Shown: positions 36,616 to 47,742 of the stretch, in pieces
Layout of the letters: the number at the start of each line of letters is the position of its first letter
How positions within the stretch are numbered: position 1 is the first letter of the stretch
Assembly (NCBI RefSeq): GCF_001039355.2
Contig: NW_019774836.1
Span: 36,446 to 100,445, forward strand
Direction of reading: 5' to 3'
From: Lingula anatina
Lineage: Eukaryota; Brachiopoda; Lingulata; Lingulida; Lingulidae
Length of the DNA: 64,000 nucleotides
Made by a program: the position numbers and the translations under genes
Notes under the pieces: model-generated
Seen by the model: only the letters and a program-made list of their open reading frames with translations
What the model was told of the DNA's origin: nothing
Databases searched by the model: none

Positions 36616-38571
36616 TCAACGGTAACTGTACACTTTAACCCAACCGTCCTGGAGACCGACCACCAGCTGTCCGTTACCGCTGACCACCACACCCATTGGC
36701 TCGGATGACAAACCGTCCGCTTTAGTTAACACAAGCTCTTTGAATTCCCCTTTGCTGGAGAGCCTATGGATAGTCTTATTATTTGTATCGGTGACAAAAA
36801 TGTCCCCTTTCTCGTTAGTGCAAATTCCAAATGGGACAAATGGCTCGCTTGGAGTAGAGCCTGCCCCTTGAGAAGTGTAAGTGAATTTCAGCTCTCCCTC
36901 TTGGCTGTATGAACGAACACAAGCATTCATTGGATCGGACACGAGTATATCACCGTTAGATTTTGAACACGATAACTGTTTTAACTGGACAACACCTTTG
37001 TCGTCCCCCGCATTTCCATCGGAGAAGGACTTAATGACACCACCGTTTAGGTTTAGGCGATGAATGCGGTCATCTTGGTGACCATGCGTTTGAATGATGG
37101 GCTGATTCTTGCTATTTGCCGACACGGCAAGTGCTTTTGGACAGATAAGCGATGAAATTAAAATACCTGCTGTATCGAAAACATAAATCATCCCTTGCTT
37201 AGGATCTGTGACAACCAGACACTCTTTGTGATGTGACGTAACAGAAGCCGCAAGATACGTCATACTGGACATGTTCGGAACGCCAAATTTTTGTTTAACG
37301 GCCCGTGCCTCTCTGTCCAATATGAATATCCTGTTTAATGCGGGGTCTTTTTCACAAAAAGTAGAGATGATTATGTCTCCCGAGGTCGAAGCGTCGAGAG
37401 AATAGAGTCTTTCTTTTTTACGTGACAAGAGGGGTATGCGGATTTTATTAAGCATCGAAGGGCGTCCGTCATCCAAATATAAATAACCGAAACCTCCTTT
37501 TAGAAGTTCATTAGTAGTCGGGGAAAATTTAAAACAGAGCTTAGGAATCTCAGGCACAGTTGGAGGGGACTTCTCAAGGATAGCCTGAATTTTCGTTGCG
37601 CACTGCACTTTCATATTGACAATCTCAGCGGGCGATGCATCCTTCGTCAGGCGGTGTGAAATTTGCGAGATGCCATCAATGGCCATTAGCATGTTATCTA
37701 CGTTTTCGCTGGCTGCCTCGACATGCTTTTCCTCCGCTTCAAACTTCTCGTCTATTTCGTTACTAATGTCCTTTGCGTATTGGTCAATCCGCGAGAGGAG
37801 GACCTGGCGTTGGTGATCGACGCGAAACTGGACATCGCGTTGTTGGTGATCCAGGCCGGTCTCTACGTCCCCGAGAGACGCTTGTGTGCTCTCAAATCTT
37901 TCCCTCTGCGTCGCTAGTTTCTGTAACAAATCCTGGATCTCTTTAACTTGGGCCTGAGCCGCTATTTCTATTTGCACGCACTTGTGGTCGTCGTGAGAGA
38001 GAATCTTACAGCGTATGCATACGGGCTGCTTGCATTTGACGCAGTAGAACTCCTGCACCGTCTCCTCGTGCTTGGGGCAAAAAGAGAGCTCGTGTCGGAA
38101 CAGTTCTCTCTGGTAGGTCTCCCCGCCCAGGTCCTCCACAGCAAAGAGCTGGTGCCGCTGGGAGCTCTTTATTTTACGATGTATTTTCTCACAATTACCG
38201 CAAAGAAAATCCTTGCAGTCCAAACAGCGAACGGTGGCCGGTACCGTTATGGCGTCCTCCGAGCAAAGCCCGCACACAGGCTGTTCGTCGGTGTTTTGTC
38301 TCTCTTGAACCAGGCGCTTGAGCTTCTCGTAGAAGACGTTGTCTTTGATGCCCTTTGCGCGGTCCGGTGGGGCGTAACACTCTGCGCGACAGGTCGGGCA
38401 GGGGAACTTGAAGTTATCCACCGAAGTAAAAATTATTACCTTCTCCAAGCAAGCCTCGCAGAAGGTGTGAAGACATTCCAGAATTTTGGGTGACTGGAAA
38501 ACCTTCTTGCAGAGAACACATGTTAGAACGTCTTTTTCTATGGCGTGGGCGAGACTGGAGTTGGACGTCAT
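36616..38571 (-). CDS. TRIM-family E3 ligase: RING, two B-boxes, coiled coil, NHL-type propeller
   Basis: Intronless 651-residue protein. The start at 38571 (MTSNSS) has a good Kozak context. An upstream in-frame ATG at 38610 runs through an A-tract next to a splice-acceptor-like CATTTTCAG, so a 5'-UTR intron probably ends there. The RING finger is C3HC4 (Cys18, 21, 33, His35, Cys38, 41, 58, 61). B-box 1 starts at Cys100 and B-box 2 (CPKHEE...CVKCKQPVC) at Cys165. A coiled coil follows to about residue 330, then repeated beta-propeller strands to the end (for example SMTYLAASV, GDIFVTDTNNKTIHRL). Family knowledge: such TRIMs transfer ubiquitin, and the propeller recognises substrate or RNA; the layout resembles TRIM56 and TRIM2/3 without a filamin domain. 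A role in innate signalling is inferred only from its neighbours. Confidence 0.92.
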   Translation of the reverse strand: MTSNSSLAHAIEKDVLTCVLCKKVFQSPKILECLHTFCEACLEKVIIFTSVDNFKFPCPTCRAECYAPPDRAKGIKDNVFYEKLKRLVQERQNTDEQPVCGLCSEDAITVPATVRCLDCKDFLCGNCEKIHRKIKSSQRHQLFAVEDLGGETYQRELFRHELSFCPKHEETVQEFYCVKCKQPVCIRCKILSHDDHKCVQIEIAAQAQVKEIQDLLQKLATQRERFESTQASLGDVETGLDHQQRDVQFRVDHQRQVLLSRIDQYAKDISNEIDEKFEAEEKHVEAASENVDNMLMAIDGISQISHRLTKDASPAEIVNMKVQCATKIQAILEKSPPTVPEIPKLCFKFSPTTNELLKGGFGYLYLDDGRPSMLNKIRIPLLSRKKERLYSLDASTSGDIIISTFCEKDPALNRIFILDREARAVKQKFGVPNMSSMTYLAASVTSHHKECLVVTDPKQGMIYVFDTAGILISSLICPKALAVSANSKNQPIIQTHGHQDDRIHRLNLNGGVIKSFSDGNAGDDKGVVQLKQLSCSKSNGDILVSDPMNACVRSYSQEGELKFTYTSQGAGSTPSEPFVPFGICTNEKGDIFVTDTNNKTIHRLSSKGEFKELVLTKADGLSSEPMGVVVSGNGQLVVGLQDGWVKVYSYR

Positions 38572-40535
38572 GGTGTTTTTTTTTTTTTTTTTTTTCTGAA
38601 AATGACACAAAATTTGATAACTGTTTTTAGACTTGGAGGAAAGCGAATCTAGGAAACAACAATAATAGATACTTTACAATAGGCCTTCATAAAGAGTAAA
38701 ATTACATATTCTTTGTCTTTTACAAGAAATTATAAATATGAGAATTATCCTCACTATAAAATTCAAAGCGAAAATTTTAACATCCATAGGAACAACATGA
38801 ACAATCTACAATAATGTATTAAATTTATCATATTTGTACGTGAAGTGTGTATTTTCATGCCAAAAGCAAGAAATAAATAAGATCCTAACATTGTTGTAAA
38901 TGGCGGAGGTGTCCTACAACCCAAGTTTTGTTCACCGTTATGTCAGTGAAACTAGACTAACAAATTCCGTAATTAACTCGAGAATTAACTGCTCCTTACC
39001 TCCGTAATTGTCACTTATCACATCTCCTCCTACATCTTGAGATGTCAACTATCTTTTAATTATATATTTTGCCTAAACACCGTGAAACCTTTCCTTTTAT
39101 TTCCCTGTACTATAAAGAATACGATGACACCAGTGGGAAACTCAAAACGAATATTTCGTTTAGTTTTTCATTTGATTTTCAAAGAAGCATATCGAGAATC
39201 CCCTTCCAAAAGTGCTAAACAATTTGTACCTGAGCCCAATACACTCACCTCTGTCTTTGGATCACCACATCCGTATATTAAACTCAAGCTACTGTGCAGG
39301 TACCGCTAAAGCAGATGAATAGATAATAATCTAGTCATTCGTCCACGCAAGCAAAATTCATGTGGTCATCAGCTACTGTATCTCAACGTCGCGGTCATTT
39401 TTAATATCCCGATAACCATATAAGCCTACTTGTGGATGGTTCCAGTGGCTCGTCATGGATGAAGTCGAGAGTTGATAAAGCACCTCTAGCGTCAAAGTGT
39501 TTCTTGAATTTGGAAGCTTTAAAACTACTTATTTAGACTTACATAAAAGAGTTACTTAAATAGTGATCTATTTCTGATTAATAAATATAAATATATTTAA
39601 AGTTTCGTGCGATTATGACCTCTTTTCAACCTTTTAACATACTTTCCTGACACTCGCCATAATTCTATTACAAGCTGGGGGCATTAAAAGCTTAAACGAT
39701 GCTTTTTTTTTTCAAATTTTGTCATCCCTTCGAGCTCCATTCTCACACTGACTCCCGAATTCCGTGCGATTTAAAACAATGTCAAGTAATGATTGTCAAA
39801 TGACAATTTGAATAATGCTCGTCCGAAGGTGGCGTCATTTATTCATGACATTTATGTAGAAACATGATCTAAAAGTATTATTACGTTTTGGACGCACGGT
39901 TTTTTGGGTTCCTTGCGTCCGGCTAGGACTTAGCTGGATCGCAGGTAGCGACTGTTGATCATGTCGAAAAGTTTCTACGTGCTGTTTGCGATGGACGTGC
40001 TCCTCACGCACGAACTCCCAGGTTTTCCCCAATTTTTTGGCCGTAGAACACAAGTAGCAGCCCGTACGTTCGGTCGGGACCTAGGCTTTAATCTGGTTGC
40101 ATTCAGCGAAAGTCCCCGCGGAGTTGGATCAGCCACGCAGACTGATTTCTTCAGTGGGAATGTGCCCTCAGTTTGCAGCTCCCTATGCGCCGGGCTGCTT
40201 TTTCTCTTCCGCTGCAACCCTTGCAGTTTTGTTCTCTGTTGCTTTCTTGGACTTAATATATAGGTACTACTGGGAGCACTTTGAAAAAAAAAAAGCTTTT
40301 CGCCTTTTGCTTTGCAGGTCAAGGTCACATTGTACACAAAACAAACGTGCATGGTCTACGGTACAAAATACCAGTATTCCCAGATAGCGCAATACGGAAA
40401 CAAGATAACTGGTGAAAAGGACCTCGCCTCGCTTCGCCGAATATTTTGATTTCCTTTGACGTAACCCCACACGACACTTTAAAAATGACACTTGGTAACA
40501 ACAGAGTTTCAACAAAACTGAAGAAGATCCGGAAG
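38572..40535. promoter_or_regulatory. Divergent intergenic region between TRIM and collagen receptor gene 1
   Basis: About 1.96 kb separates the two start codons, which point away from each other. Its two ends are the best conserved parts when compared with 45719-47742: about the first 300 bases next to TRIM and the last 250 next to the receptor. I see no further coding exon here. It also contains the empty target site AAGCA (39478-39482) of the element found at 46576-46873. Confidence 0.6.
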
Positions 40536-43500
40536 ATGCACATGATTGGGACCTTCGTCGGCTCTTTGATTATTTTATATTTTCTTCAAAGTCATGATCA
40601 GAGTCTAACTACAACTAGAGATGGCAACATTTTGGAAAAAGCAAATGAAATTCGGGTAAGAGTTAAATCCAAGTCAAGATATATATTGGTTTTTGTTTTC
40701 TCCATAACAGTTTTATTTTTCAGTGGTTCACTGAGGATATTTTGAAAATATGTGATCGTCTAGTTATTGGTCTACTCTCTTTATATGATAAGACTAACTC
40801 AGAGTACTGATAAATAATATCTGAACACAAGGGTTGTAATGGGATACGAGAGAAAATGGTACTAGATAGGAAAAAAGTTACTAATTTAAATTTAATCTAA
40901 ATATAAAATGGCAGAATCCTTGTGAGTGTATTCAATTTTCTAGCATACAGTACATATCCATCATTGAGCCTTCAACGGAAATTTATTGAACATTAAACAA
41001 ATTTTCAGAGCAGGGTGTAAGCAGCAGTCTTCTTGATTTAATGTTTATTGAATCATGCCCGCAGATTTACCATTGAGAATACACTTTAATTGCATGATGG
41101 TTATATATAACCATGGAGATGAAGTGCCAATTATCAACTGAAGTTAATTTTCCTGTTTACCATATCCTTATAACCCGTATGGTATATACAGAAATTAAAA
41201 AGGGATTTTGTTTTTCCAAATCATTTTTCTTTTTTCCGACTTTTTGACTAATATATGATAACAACGATTTGTGTTATCTTTTATCTTTTAGCAATCAATT
41301 CAAGTTCCTTAAAAGAATTCACCTTATTGAGCTAACAAAAATACGTGGCTGATTTTAAGTCAAGCAACAACATTTAAAAGCGTTATTCCTCTTCGGGATA
41401 TTTGTGAAGTCAAATTGGAGCAGCTTGGCGGTACAGTTGACCTCATAAGTAAAAACCACATGGTTTCGATGTGCCCAAAGAGGTTGATGGTTCACAATTA
41501 TAGCGGAAGTAGACGACGATGTTGACGCTTCCTATGAGGTTGCCTGGTATAGTAACCTGCTCAAACCAGTACGGTGGTAAAAGGACCTTGAAAACACTTA
41601 CTAATGGCAATCTGTCACTCTAAAGCTTTAGGGAATGGGCTGTCTTTGTTAAGTTGTTAAGCAAGGCCATAAGAACAGGGGGATCTGTTTCCTGGTGGTA
41701 TGTTTTGGATGCCTTAGGCGTGGCCTCTGTGTAGGAAAAAAGTCTGTGCATATCACTGTTAGACAGTGCAGAGCGTTCCTTGCGACACAGTATACTGTCT
41801 GGCAATGCCTATCTGTTTTGCGCCAATCTGGCACAGAGCAACATTGCTGTAATACACTGGCTTACTCAGTTTATGTGCCTTAATATCTGCTACTTGTATG
41901 AAAGATGTCAATATCTACTGTGCGGCGTTGCCGAAATATTGAGACGTTTATGACTAAACCATGCTCGCCCAGAGTATTTCTTGGACCAGTCCAAATTTTA
42001 CTATCCAATGAAATCACCATCTCTTACTGCAACAGTGCATCACACAAGGCAGTAAGATAATTAGTACTGACAAACCTGCCCACTTATTGCTCTATTCGCA
42101 TATTTCACGAGGTAAACGTTCCCCAAAAATAATGCGTTTTACCTAGGCATACCTTTATAACTTAAATATTTGTTAAATGTCGACCCTGTATTTATTGGGT
42201 AGCAAGTATCTTTGGACATTTTGCGAAGATCCAAAATGGACGTAACGTGTTCGTCAGATTGACGTTGATTGCAGGCTGAATCATAGCCCAGGTGTTTTGT
42301 TTAAGAAATATATTGGATCGAAAAGTAGAAACGAGAAGTCCCCAAGTTGCTACCTTATTTACTAAAAGACGTAAATAAGAGGTATTTTAATTTTATTACA
42401 GTCCGCCAAAAGAGAGATCATGAGTATTTTATTTAAACACCAAGTCCAGAAATCAACAACCAAAGAACTGGAACCAGTGGTTGTTCGGCTTACTGAGACT
42501 ACACAGTCGCCCACAGGAGGTATGAAGATATTTAGCAAGGCCGATACAGCGCTTCTTCCTACTGTCCTGTCCTGTCCTGTCCTGTCCTATCCTGTCCTGT
42601 CCTGTCCTACCCTATCCTATCTGTCCGTTCCTGTCCTGTCCTATCCTGTCCTATCCTGTCCTGTCCTATCCTATCCTATCCTATCCTATCCTATCTGTCC
42701 GTTCCTGTCCTGTCCTATCCGTTCCTGTCCTGTCCTGTCCTGTCCTGTAGTATCGGCACCACTTGCGGATTTTGCTACCATCTCTCTCCACTCCACTCTC
42801 TGAGGATGCTGCGCGTGCAAGGCAATCCGTGCCACTAGGTGGAAGAGTGCATTTAGGAAGTTTTGAGCCTTTGCTGAAAGCTCAAATTTCGTTGTTGCAA
42901 AAAGTCTGGCATCCAGACTTAGGGTGGTGAAGTGTAAATGCAAGCTTCATTGCATGTAAGAGACCTGTTGCAGCTAGCTGACTAGATGTTGTCTTCTTTT
43001 GTAACTGGGGCTAGCTACCCCGCAAACGAAAGAATGCTGGAGGGCAAGCAAGCTCCCCAGTAAAGAAAAGAAGATGACATCTTGGTCATCTAGCCGCAAA
43101 AGGCCTAGTGCACAGCTTGACATGAAAATTAATCACATGCACGTGTGCTTGCTGTATTACATGTGTGTATACGTGTTTGAACTGCTGATTTTGTTTGTTC
43201 TGTGGGTTTTATTTTATTTCATGATATGATCTTTATTTTATAATATGTTTTTTTTTTAATAAATAAGGATTCTGATGCACTGAGCATTCAATGTGTTTCG
43301 TTTGTTGTGGGGATTGAAACCGAATCAACATGTGGTCGGAGGGGAGAGAAATACCACTTTCAACTTTTTCCTGGGAAGAAAAGCAGTACATGGTGTACTT
43401 GTTACAGGTAAACTGAGGCCAGGCACTCACCTTACTATCTCACTGAGACTGTTCACACATTATGGTCTGTCGATTCCGAAGATGAACGGACAGTTCAGTT

Positions 43501-45210
43501 ACCGTATCTTTTTAGGTCCTTCGGACTATACGGGACAATTGGGGCGCTCTGGCCCTCCTGGCCTACTCGGACCGAAGGGAAACCCTGGAAAGCGAGGCCC
43601 GAAAGGGGAACTGGGGAGAATAGGAATTCCTGGGTTGCCAGGTCTCCGAGGTAAGTGGGGGAGAACCAGGAGAACTTTCACAATATTTGGTAATAAAATA
43701 AGTAATAACAATGAAATACTATTAATAAAATCACTTTTGAGGTAGTATGCAACGAACACCTTCATCACAAACAGATTATACAACAGGGCCCAGTTTTATC
43801 AATACTGGATAGCGCTATCCTCTGGATAACATATCCTTTGGACTAAATTGTTATCCTCTGGACTCTTATCCTGTGGGTAAAATAATGTTAACTTTACACT
43901 AGATACTTATTTTTGTTTCTGATATTGCTTTCCAGTGGTTAAAAAGGCTGCTATCCTCAATATAACTTTCCAGAGGATAACAATTTTATTCAAAGTACAG
44001 TGTTATCCAAAGGAAAGCGCTATCCAGTGTAAATGAAACTAGGCCCTGACGTATATCTTATATGAGATGATGATACTGGAGAACCGCATTAATTTTATTT
44101 TTACAATAGACATACAATAGCCTTTACAATACAAAACGCAATTTTATCAAAACTTTTAAAAGAAACGTTTTGTATAACGGATTGCATAATGCGCATCAGG
44201 CAATTTTAATGAAAGGTCATGGTGAAAGTTCCAAATGATTATGCAAACCATGTCATGGAGTGTAAAAAATGGTATATTTTGTACCAAGATTGCGGTTATG
44301 TTGCTGTGATATTTAAGGTCCAATTAGTCCTAACGGTGCCCCTGGCATCAGAGGTCCAACAGGCCCCCCTGGTCTTCCGGGCGCCGAATGCGTTTATGAT
44401 GACCCTAAAGGAGACCCTAAAGGCGACTGCGTTTATGAAGATTCTAAACGAGACACTAAGGGCGACTGCTTTTCTGAAGACCCTATAGGAGACATTAAAG
44501 GCGAATGCGTTTATGAAGACCCTAGAGGAGAGACTAAAGGCGGCTGCCTTTATGAAGACCCTGATGGAGACCCTAGAGGCGACTGCGTTTATGAAGACCC
44601 TATAGGTGACCCTAAAGGAGACTTTGCATCCCGCCGTAACCTAAGAGAACAATCAGGTTTGAGAGGGTTTTCTGTGTTTTCTGATTTGTATTTTAATACT
44701 TTAAAACTTAAAAGTATTGGCGAATATCTTATACTATGCACAATTATTGTTCACTTGACCAAAATCTTCAGAAACAGAAATTGTTTTTCAGTAATTAAAA
44801 AAATATAATGTGTTTGGAAAACCTTCAGTGTATATTAAAAAAAAACTAATGAATGTTGGGTGCATTATACATCAATATTTGGTTAAGATATTTACCTTAG
44901 CTCATATGGTTATTTTATAATTTTTCAAAATAACGATATTTCCAAACTTTTTGGTCGAGTGTAGATTGAGTCATTTCTCGTGTATTAATATAATCACCAG
45001 AAACGTACATCAAATTATCAAGAAAGTAAGATATTACGTACATTGCGTATCGGTTGTATGTATTGTTCTGTTATGCGATTTCAACGTTATATATGAATTC
45101 AAATGTCAACGGTATGATTATTGTCGTAGGTGAATAATCTTTCCAATTTCTTTTTAGAATATTCAGGCCTACCCAACTACCAGACTCGGCACCTAAGGAT
45201 CCTGAATTAA
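40536..45210 (+). CDS. Collagen receptor gene 1 with cysteine/KGD repeat; SRCR exon not present
   Basis: Exons: 1 (40536-40655), 2 (42402-42519), 3 (43516-43650), 4 (44318-44656), possible 5 (45158-45210). Joined, they give 254 residues. Exon 1 encodes a short hydrophobic signal or anchor (GTFVGSLIILYFLQS). Exon 2 encodes a helical stalk. Exon 3 is Gly-X-Y collagen with one early break (DYT). Exon 4 has seven more collagen triplets, then six 13-residue repeats. In the sister genes the next exon is an SRCR domain. Here the acceptor at 45156-45157 leads to 16 codons unlike SRCR and a TAA nine bases before the N at 45219. The last exon is therefore either altered or a chimeric contig end. Exons 1-4 are well supported; exon 5 is doubtful. 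Confidence 0.72.
42564..42748. repeat. TCCTG/TCCTA pentanucleotide array
   Basis: About 185 bases of five-base units just downstream of gene 1 exon 2. The matching place in gene 2 (about 51505-51522) has only three units. Confidence 0.9.
43784..44048. mobile_element. 265-bp foldback element with ~45-bp terminal inverted repeats
   Basis: The left end CAGGGCCCAGTTTTATC and the right end (reversed) CAGGGCCTAGTTTCATT continue into ACTGGATAGCGCTATCC and ACTGGATAGCGCTTTCC. It is in intron 3 of receptor gene 1 and absent from the matching intron of gene 2 near 52430, so it inserted after the duplication. Confidence 0.75.
44389..44622 (+). repeat. Six in-frame 39-bp units coding Cys-acidic-KGD repeats
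   Basis: Six tandem 39-base units, exactly 234 bases, inside exon 4 of gene 1. The protein units are CVYDDPKGDPKGD, CVYEDSKRDTKGD, CFSEDPIGDIKGE, CVYEDPRGETKGG, CLYEDPDGDPRGD and CVYEDPIGDPKGD. Cys, position-5 Asp and the Lys/Arg-Gly at positions 11-12 are kept in all six. Unit length 13 breaks the collagen triplet register. The sister gene has one unit-like CVHED at the same place. Confidence 0.9.
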
Positions 45211-45218
45211 CCGGTATA

Positions 45219-45219
45219 N
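45219..45219. other. Single-N assembly join
   Basis: A lone N separates the end of the first collagen receptor gene from a TRIM 5' fragment cut in mid-codon. Both neighbours are therefore incomplete at this point. Confidence 0.75.
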
Positions 45220-45718
45220 TGGGACAAAAAGAGAGCTCGTGTCGGAACAGTTCTCTCTGGTAGGTCTCCCCGCCCAGGTCCTCCACAGCAAAGAGCTGGT
45301 GCCGCTGGGAGCTCTTTATTTTACGATGTATCTTCTCACAATTACCGCAAAGAAAATCCTTGCAGTCCAAACAGCGAACGGTGGCCGGTACCGTTATGGC
45401 GTCCTCCGAGCAAAGCCCGCACACAGGCTGTTCGTCGGTGTTTTCTCTCTCTTGAACCAGGCGCTTGAGTTTCTCGTAGAAGACGTTGTCTTTGATGCCC
45501 TTTGCGCGGTCCGGTGGGGCGTAACACTCTGCGCGACAGGTCGGGCAGGGGAACTTGAAGTTATCCACCGAAGTGAAAATTATTACCTTCTCCAAGCAAG
45601 CCTCGCAGAAAGTGTGAAGACATTCTAGAATTTTGGGTGACTGGAAAACTTTCTTGCAGAGAACACACGTCAGAACGTCTTTTTCTATGGCGTGGGCAAG
45701 ACTGGAGTTGGACGTCAT
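45220..45718 (-). CDS. Partial TRIM copy, N-terminal RING and B-box 1
   Basis: Residues 1-166 of a TRIM nearly identical to the one at 36616-38571. One residue differs (ERENTDEQ for ERQNTDEQ) and there are several silent changes. The start ATG is at 45718. The frame breaks at the N at 45219, within the first Cys-Pro of B-box 2, so the rest is missing from the assembly rather than visibly mutated. Its upstream flank resembles that of the full gene and leads head-to-head into receptor first exon 2a. It could be a paralogue or the other haplotype. Confidence 0.8.
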
Positions 45719-46575
45719 AGTGTTTTTTTTTTTCTGAAAATGACACAAAGTTTGATAATTGTTTTTAGACTTAGTGGAAAGGGAATCTAGGAAACAACAA
45801 TAATAGACACTTTACAATAGGCCTACATAAAGAGTAAAATTATATATTCTTTGTCTTTTAGAAGAAGTTATAATTATGGGGATTATCCTCACTATAAAAT
45901 TCAAAGCGAAATTTTTAACATCCATAGGAACAACATGAATAATCTACAATAATGTATTAAATTTATCATATTTGTACGTGGAAATGCCAAAAGCCAAAAG
46001 CAAGAAATAAATTAGATCCTAACATTGCTGTTAATGGCGGAGTCCTACAACACAAGTTTTGTTCACCGTCATGTCAGTGAAACTAGTTTAACAAATCCCG
46101 TAATTAACTCGAGAATTAACTGCTCCTTACCTAAGTAATTGTCCCTTATCACATCTCCTCCTACATCTTGAGATGTCAATTATCTTTTAATTATATTGCT
46201 GAAGCTTTTCCTTTTATTTCCCTGTACTATAAAGAATACAATGCCATCAGTGTGAAACTCCAAACGAATATTTCATTTCGTTTTTTATTTGATTTTCAAA
46301 GAGTGCTTAACAATTTGTACTTGAGCCCAATACACTCACCTGTCCTTGACTCGCTACACCCGTATATTTGACTCAAGCTTCTGTGCTTGTACCGTTAAGG
46401 CGGATGAATAGATAATAATCTAGTAATTCGTCCACGCAGGCAAAATTAATGTGGTCATCAGCTATCTCAACCAGTACGTCGCGGTCATTTCTAATATTCC
46501 GGTGATCACACATACTGGTGGGTGGCTCCAGTGGAGCAGTGTAACGTCTTGGAGAAGTCGAGAGTTGATAAAGCA

Positions 46576-46873
46576 CAGTGGCGAATTGAGAGGGGGAGGG
46601 TCGGGGGGTCCTGGCCCCCACTTCCGTTTCTTGACAATATATCACGCCAACATTCCCCTCTTGAAATTAAATTTTTGAATAGCTGAATCATAGTTCTAAA
46701 CCGTACCAAAGGGTACCGTTCGCCCTCCAAAACACCAAAAAATTTGGGGGCTCTGGAGCAGGCCCCGAACCCCACGCCAAGGGGCGATAGTCGGCTTTTG
46801 CAGCCGAGGCCTGTCGTTTCGCCCCCCCCCCCCCCCCCCCCACCTCCTTTAAATAATCCTGGATCGGCCCCTG
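46576..46873. mobile_element. 298-bp MITE, CAGTGGCGGAT family, with empty-site proof
   Basis: Begins CAGTGGCGAATTGAGAGG and ends AATCCTGGATCGGCCCCTG. It is flanked by AAGCA at 46571-46575 and 46874-46878. The homologous upstream region of gene 1 has one uninterrupted AAGCA at 39478-39482. No coding capacity. Confidence 0.85.
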
Positions 46874-47684
46874 AAGCACACCTGGTGTCAAAGCGTTTCA
46901 GGAGTTTGGAAGCTCTAAAACTACTTATTTAGACTGTTACACTAACGAGTTACTTAAATAGAGATGTATTTCTGTATAATACATATATTTAAAGTTTCGT
47001 TAGTTATGACCTCTTGCCAACCTAATTTACTTTCCCGACACTCGCCATGACAATAATAATTGTCGTCAGATAAGTTCAACAAGAAATAATATATATGTAC
47101 TTTATGTGTGTTTACAATCCAACACTGTGTCACTTTTAAGTTAAAAACTTTTAAGGCATTCCACTTGTGTAACGTCGAAGACCACGATTTGCTATCTTAT
47201 TTGCCACGTCCCCTCTTGTCTACAACGTACTCGTACTATCACCGGCTTTTCTCTAATCTACGCAATATTTTCAGGAGGTATGCCAATCTGTTAATCTGAT
47301 TGCATTCAACGAAAGTCCCCGCGGAGTAGGACCAATCTATGTAGACCTATAGTTCCAAAGGGAACGAGCCCTTAGTGTGCAGCTCCCTATGCACCCAGCT
47401 GCTTTTTCTCTACCGTTGCAATTCTGTTCTCCGTTGCTTTCTTTGACTTAATATGTAGGTACATGTCTACATGTACCGTCGGGAGACCTTTGAAAAAAAA
47501 AGCTTTTCGCCTTTTGCTTAGTAGGTCAAGCTCACATTGTATACAGAACAAACGTGCATGGTCTACAGTACAAAATACAAGTGCTTCCAGATAGCGCAAT
47601 ACGGAAACAAGATAATTGGTGAAAAGGACCTTTGGCCCCTCGCCGAATGTCTTGATTTCCTTTGATGTAACCTCACGCGCCACT

Positions 47685-47691
47685 TATATAA
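47685..47691 (+). promoter_or_regulatory. TATA-like box of first exon 1a
   Basis: TATATAA, 58 bases before the ATG. An initiator-like TCAACAG follows at 47701. The equivalent place in gene 1 reads TTTAAAAA. Confidence 0.45.
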
Positions 47692-47742
47692 TACTTACTT
47701 TCAACAGGGTTTTAGGCAACGTAGCTGAAGAAGACCCGAAAG

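Larger units (their letters stand above)
45719..47742. promoter_or_regulatory. Divergent region between partial TRIM and receptor exon 1a
   Basis: Homologous to 38572-40535 at both ends, with the 298-bp MITE inserted between. No coding exon is seen. The last 250 bases match the gene 1 promoter (for example ATGGTCTACAGTACAAAATA). Confidence 0.6.

Noticed and set aside
38572-38610. In-frame ATG at 38610 as the TRIM start
   Set aside because: It would add a run of lysines from an A-tract of different length in the two copies, and it overlaps an acceptor-like CATTTTCAG. The ATG at 38571 has the better context.
42420-42803. Open frame running from gene 1 exon 2 through the pentamer array
   Set aside because: The exon ends at a GTATG donor that is conserved in gene 2. 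The rest is low-complexity repeat.
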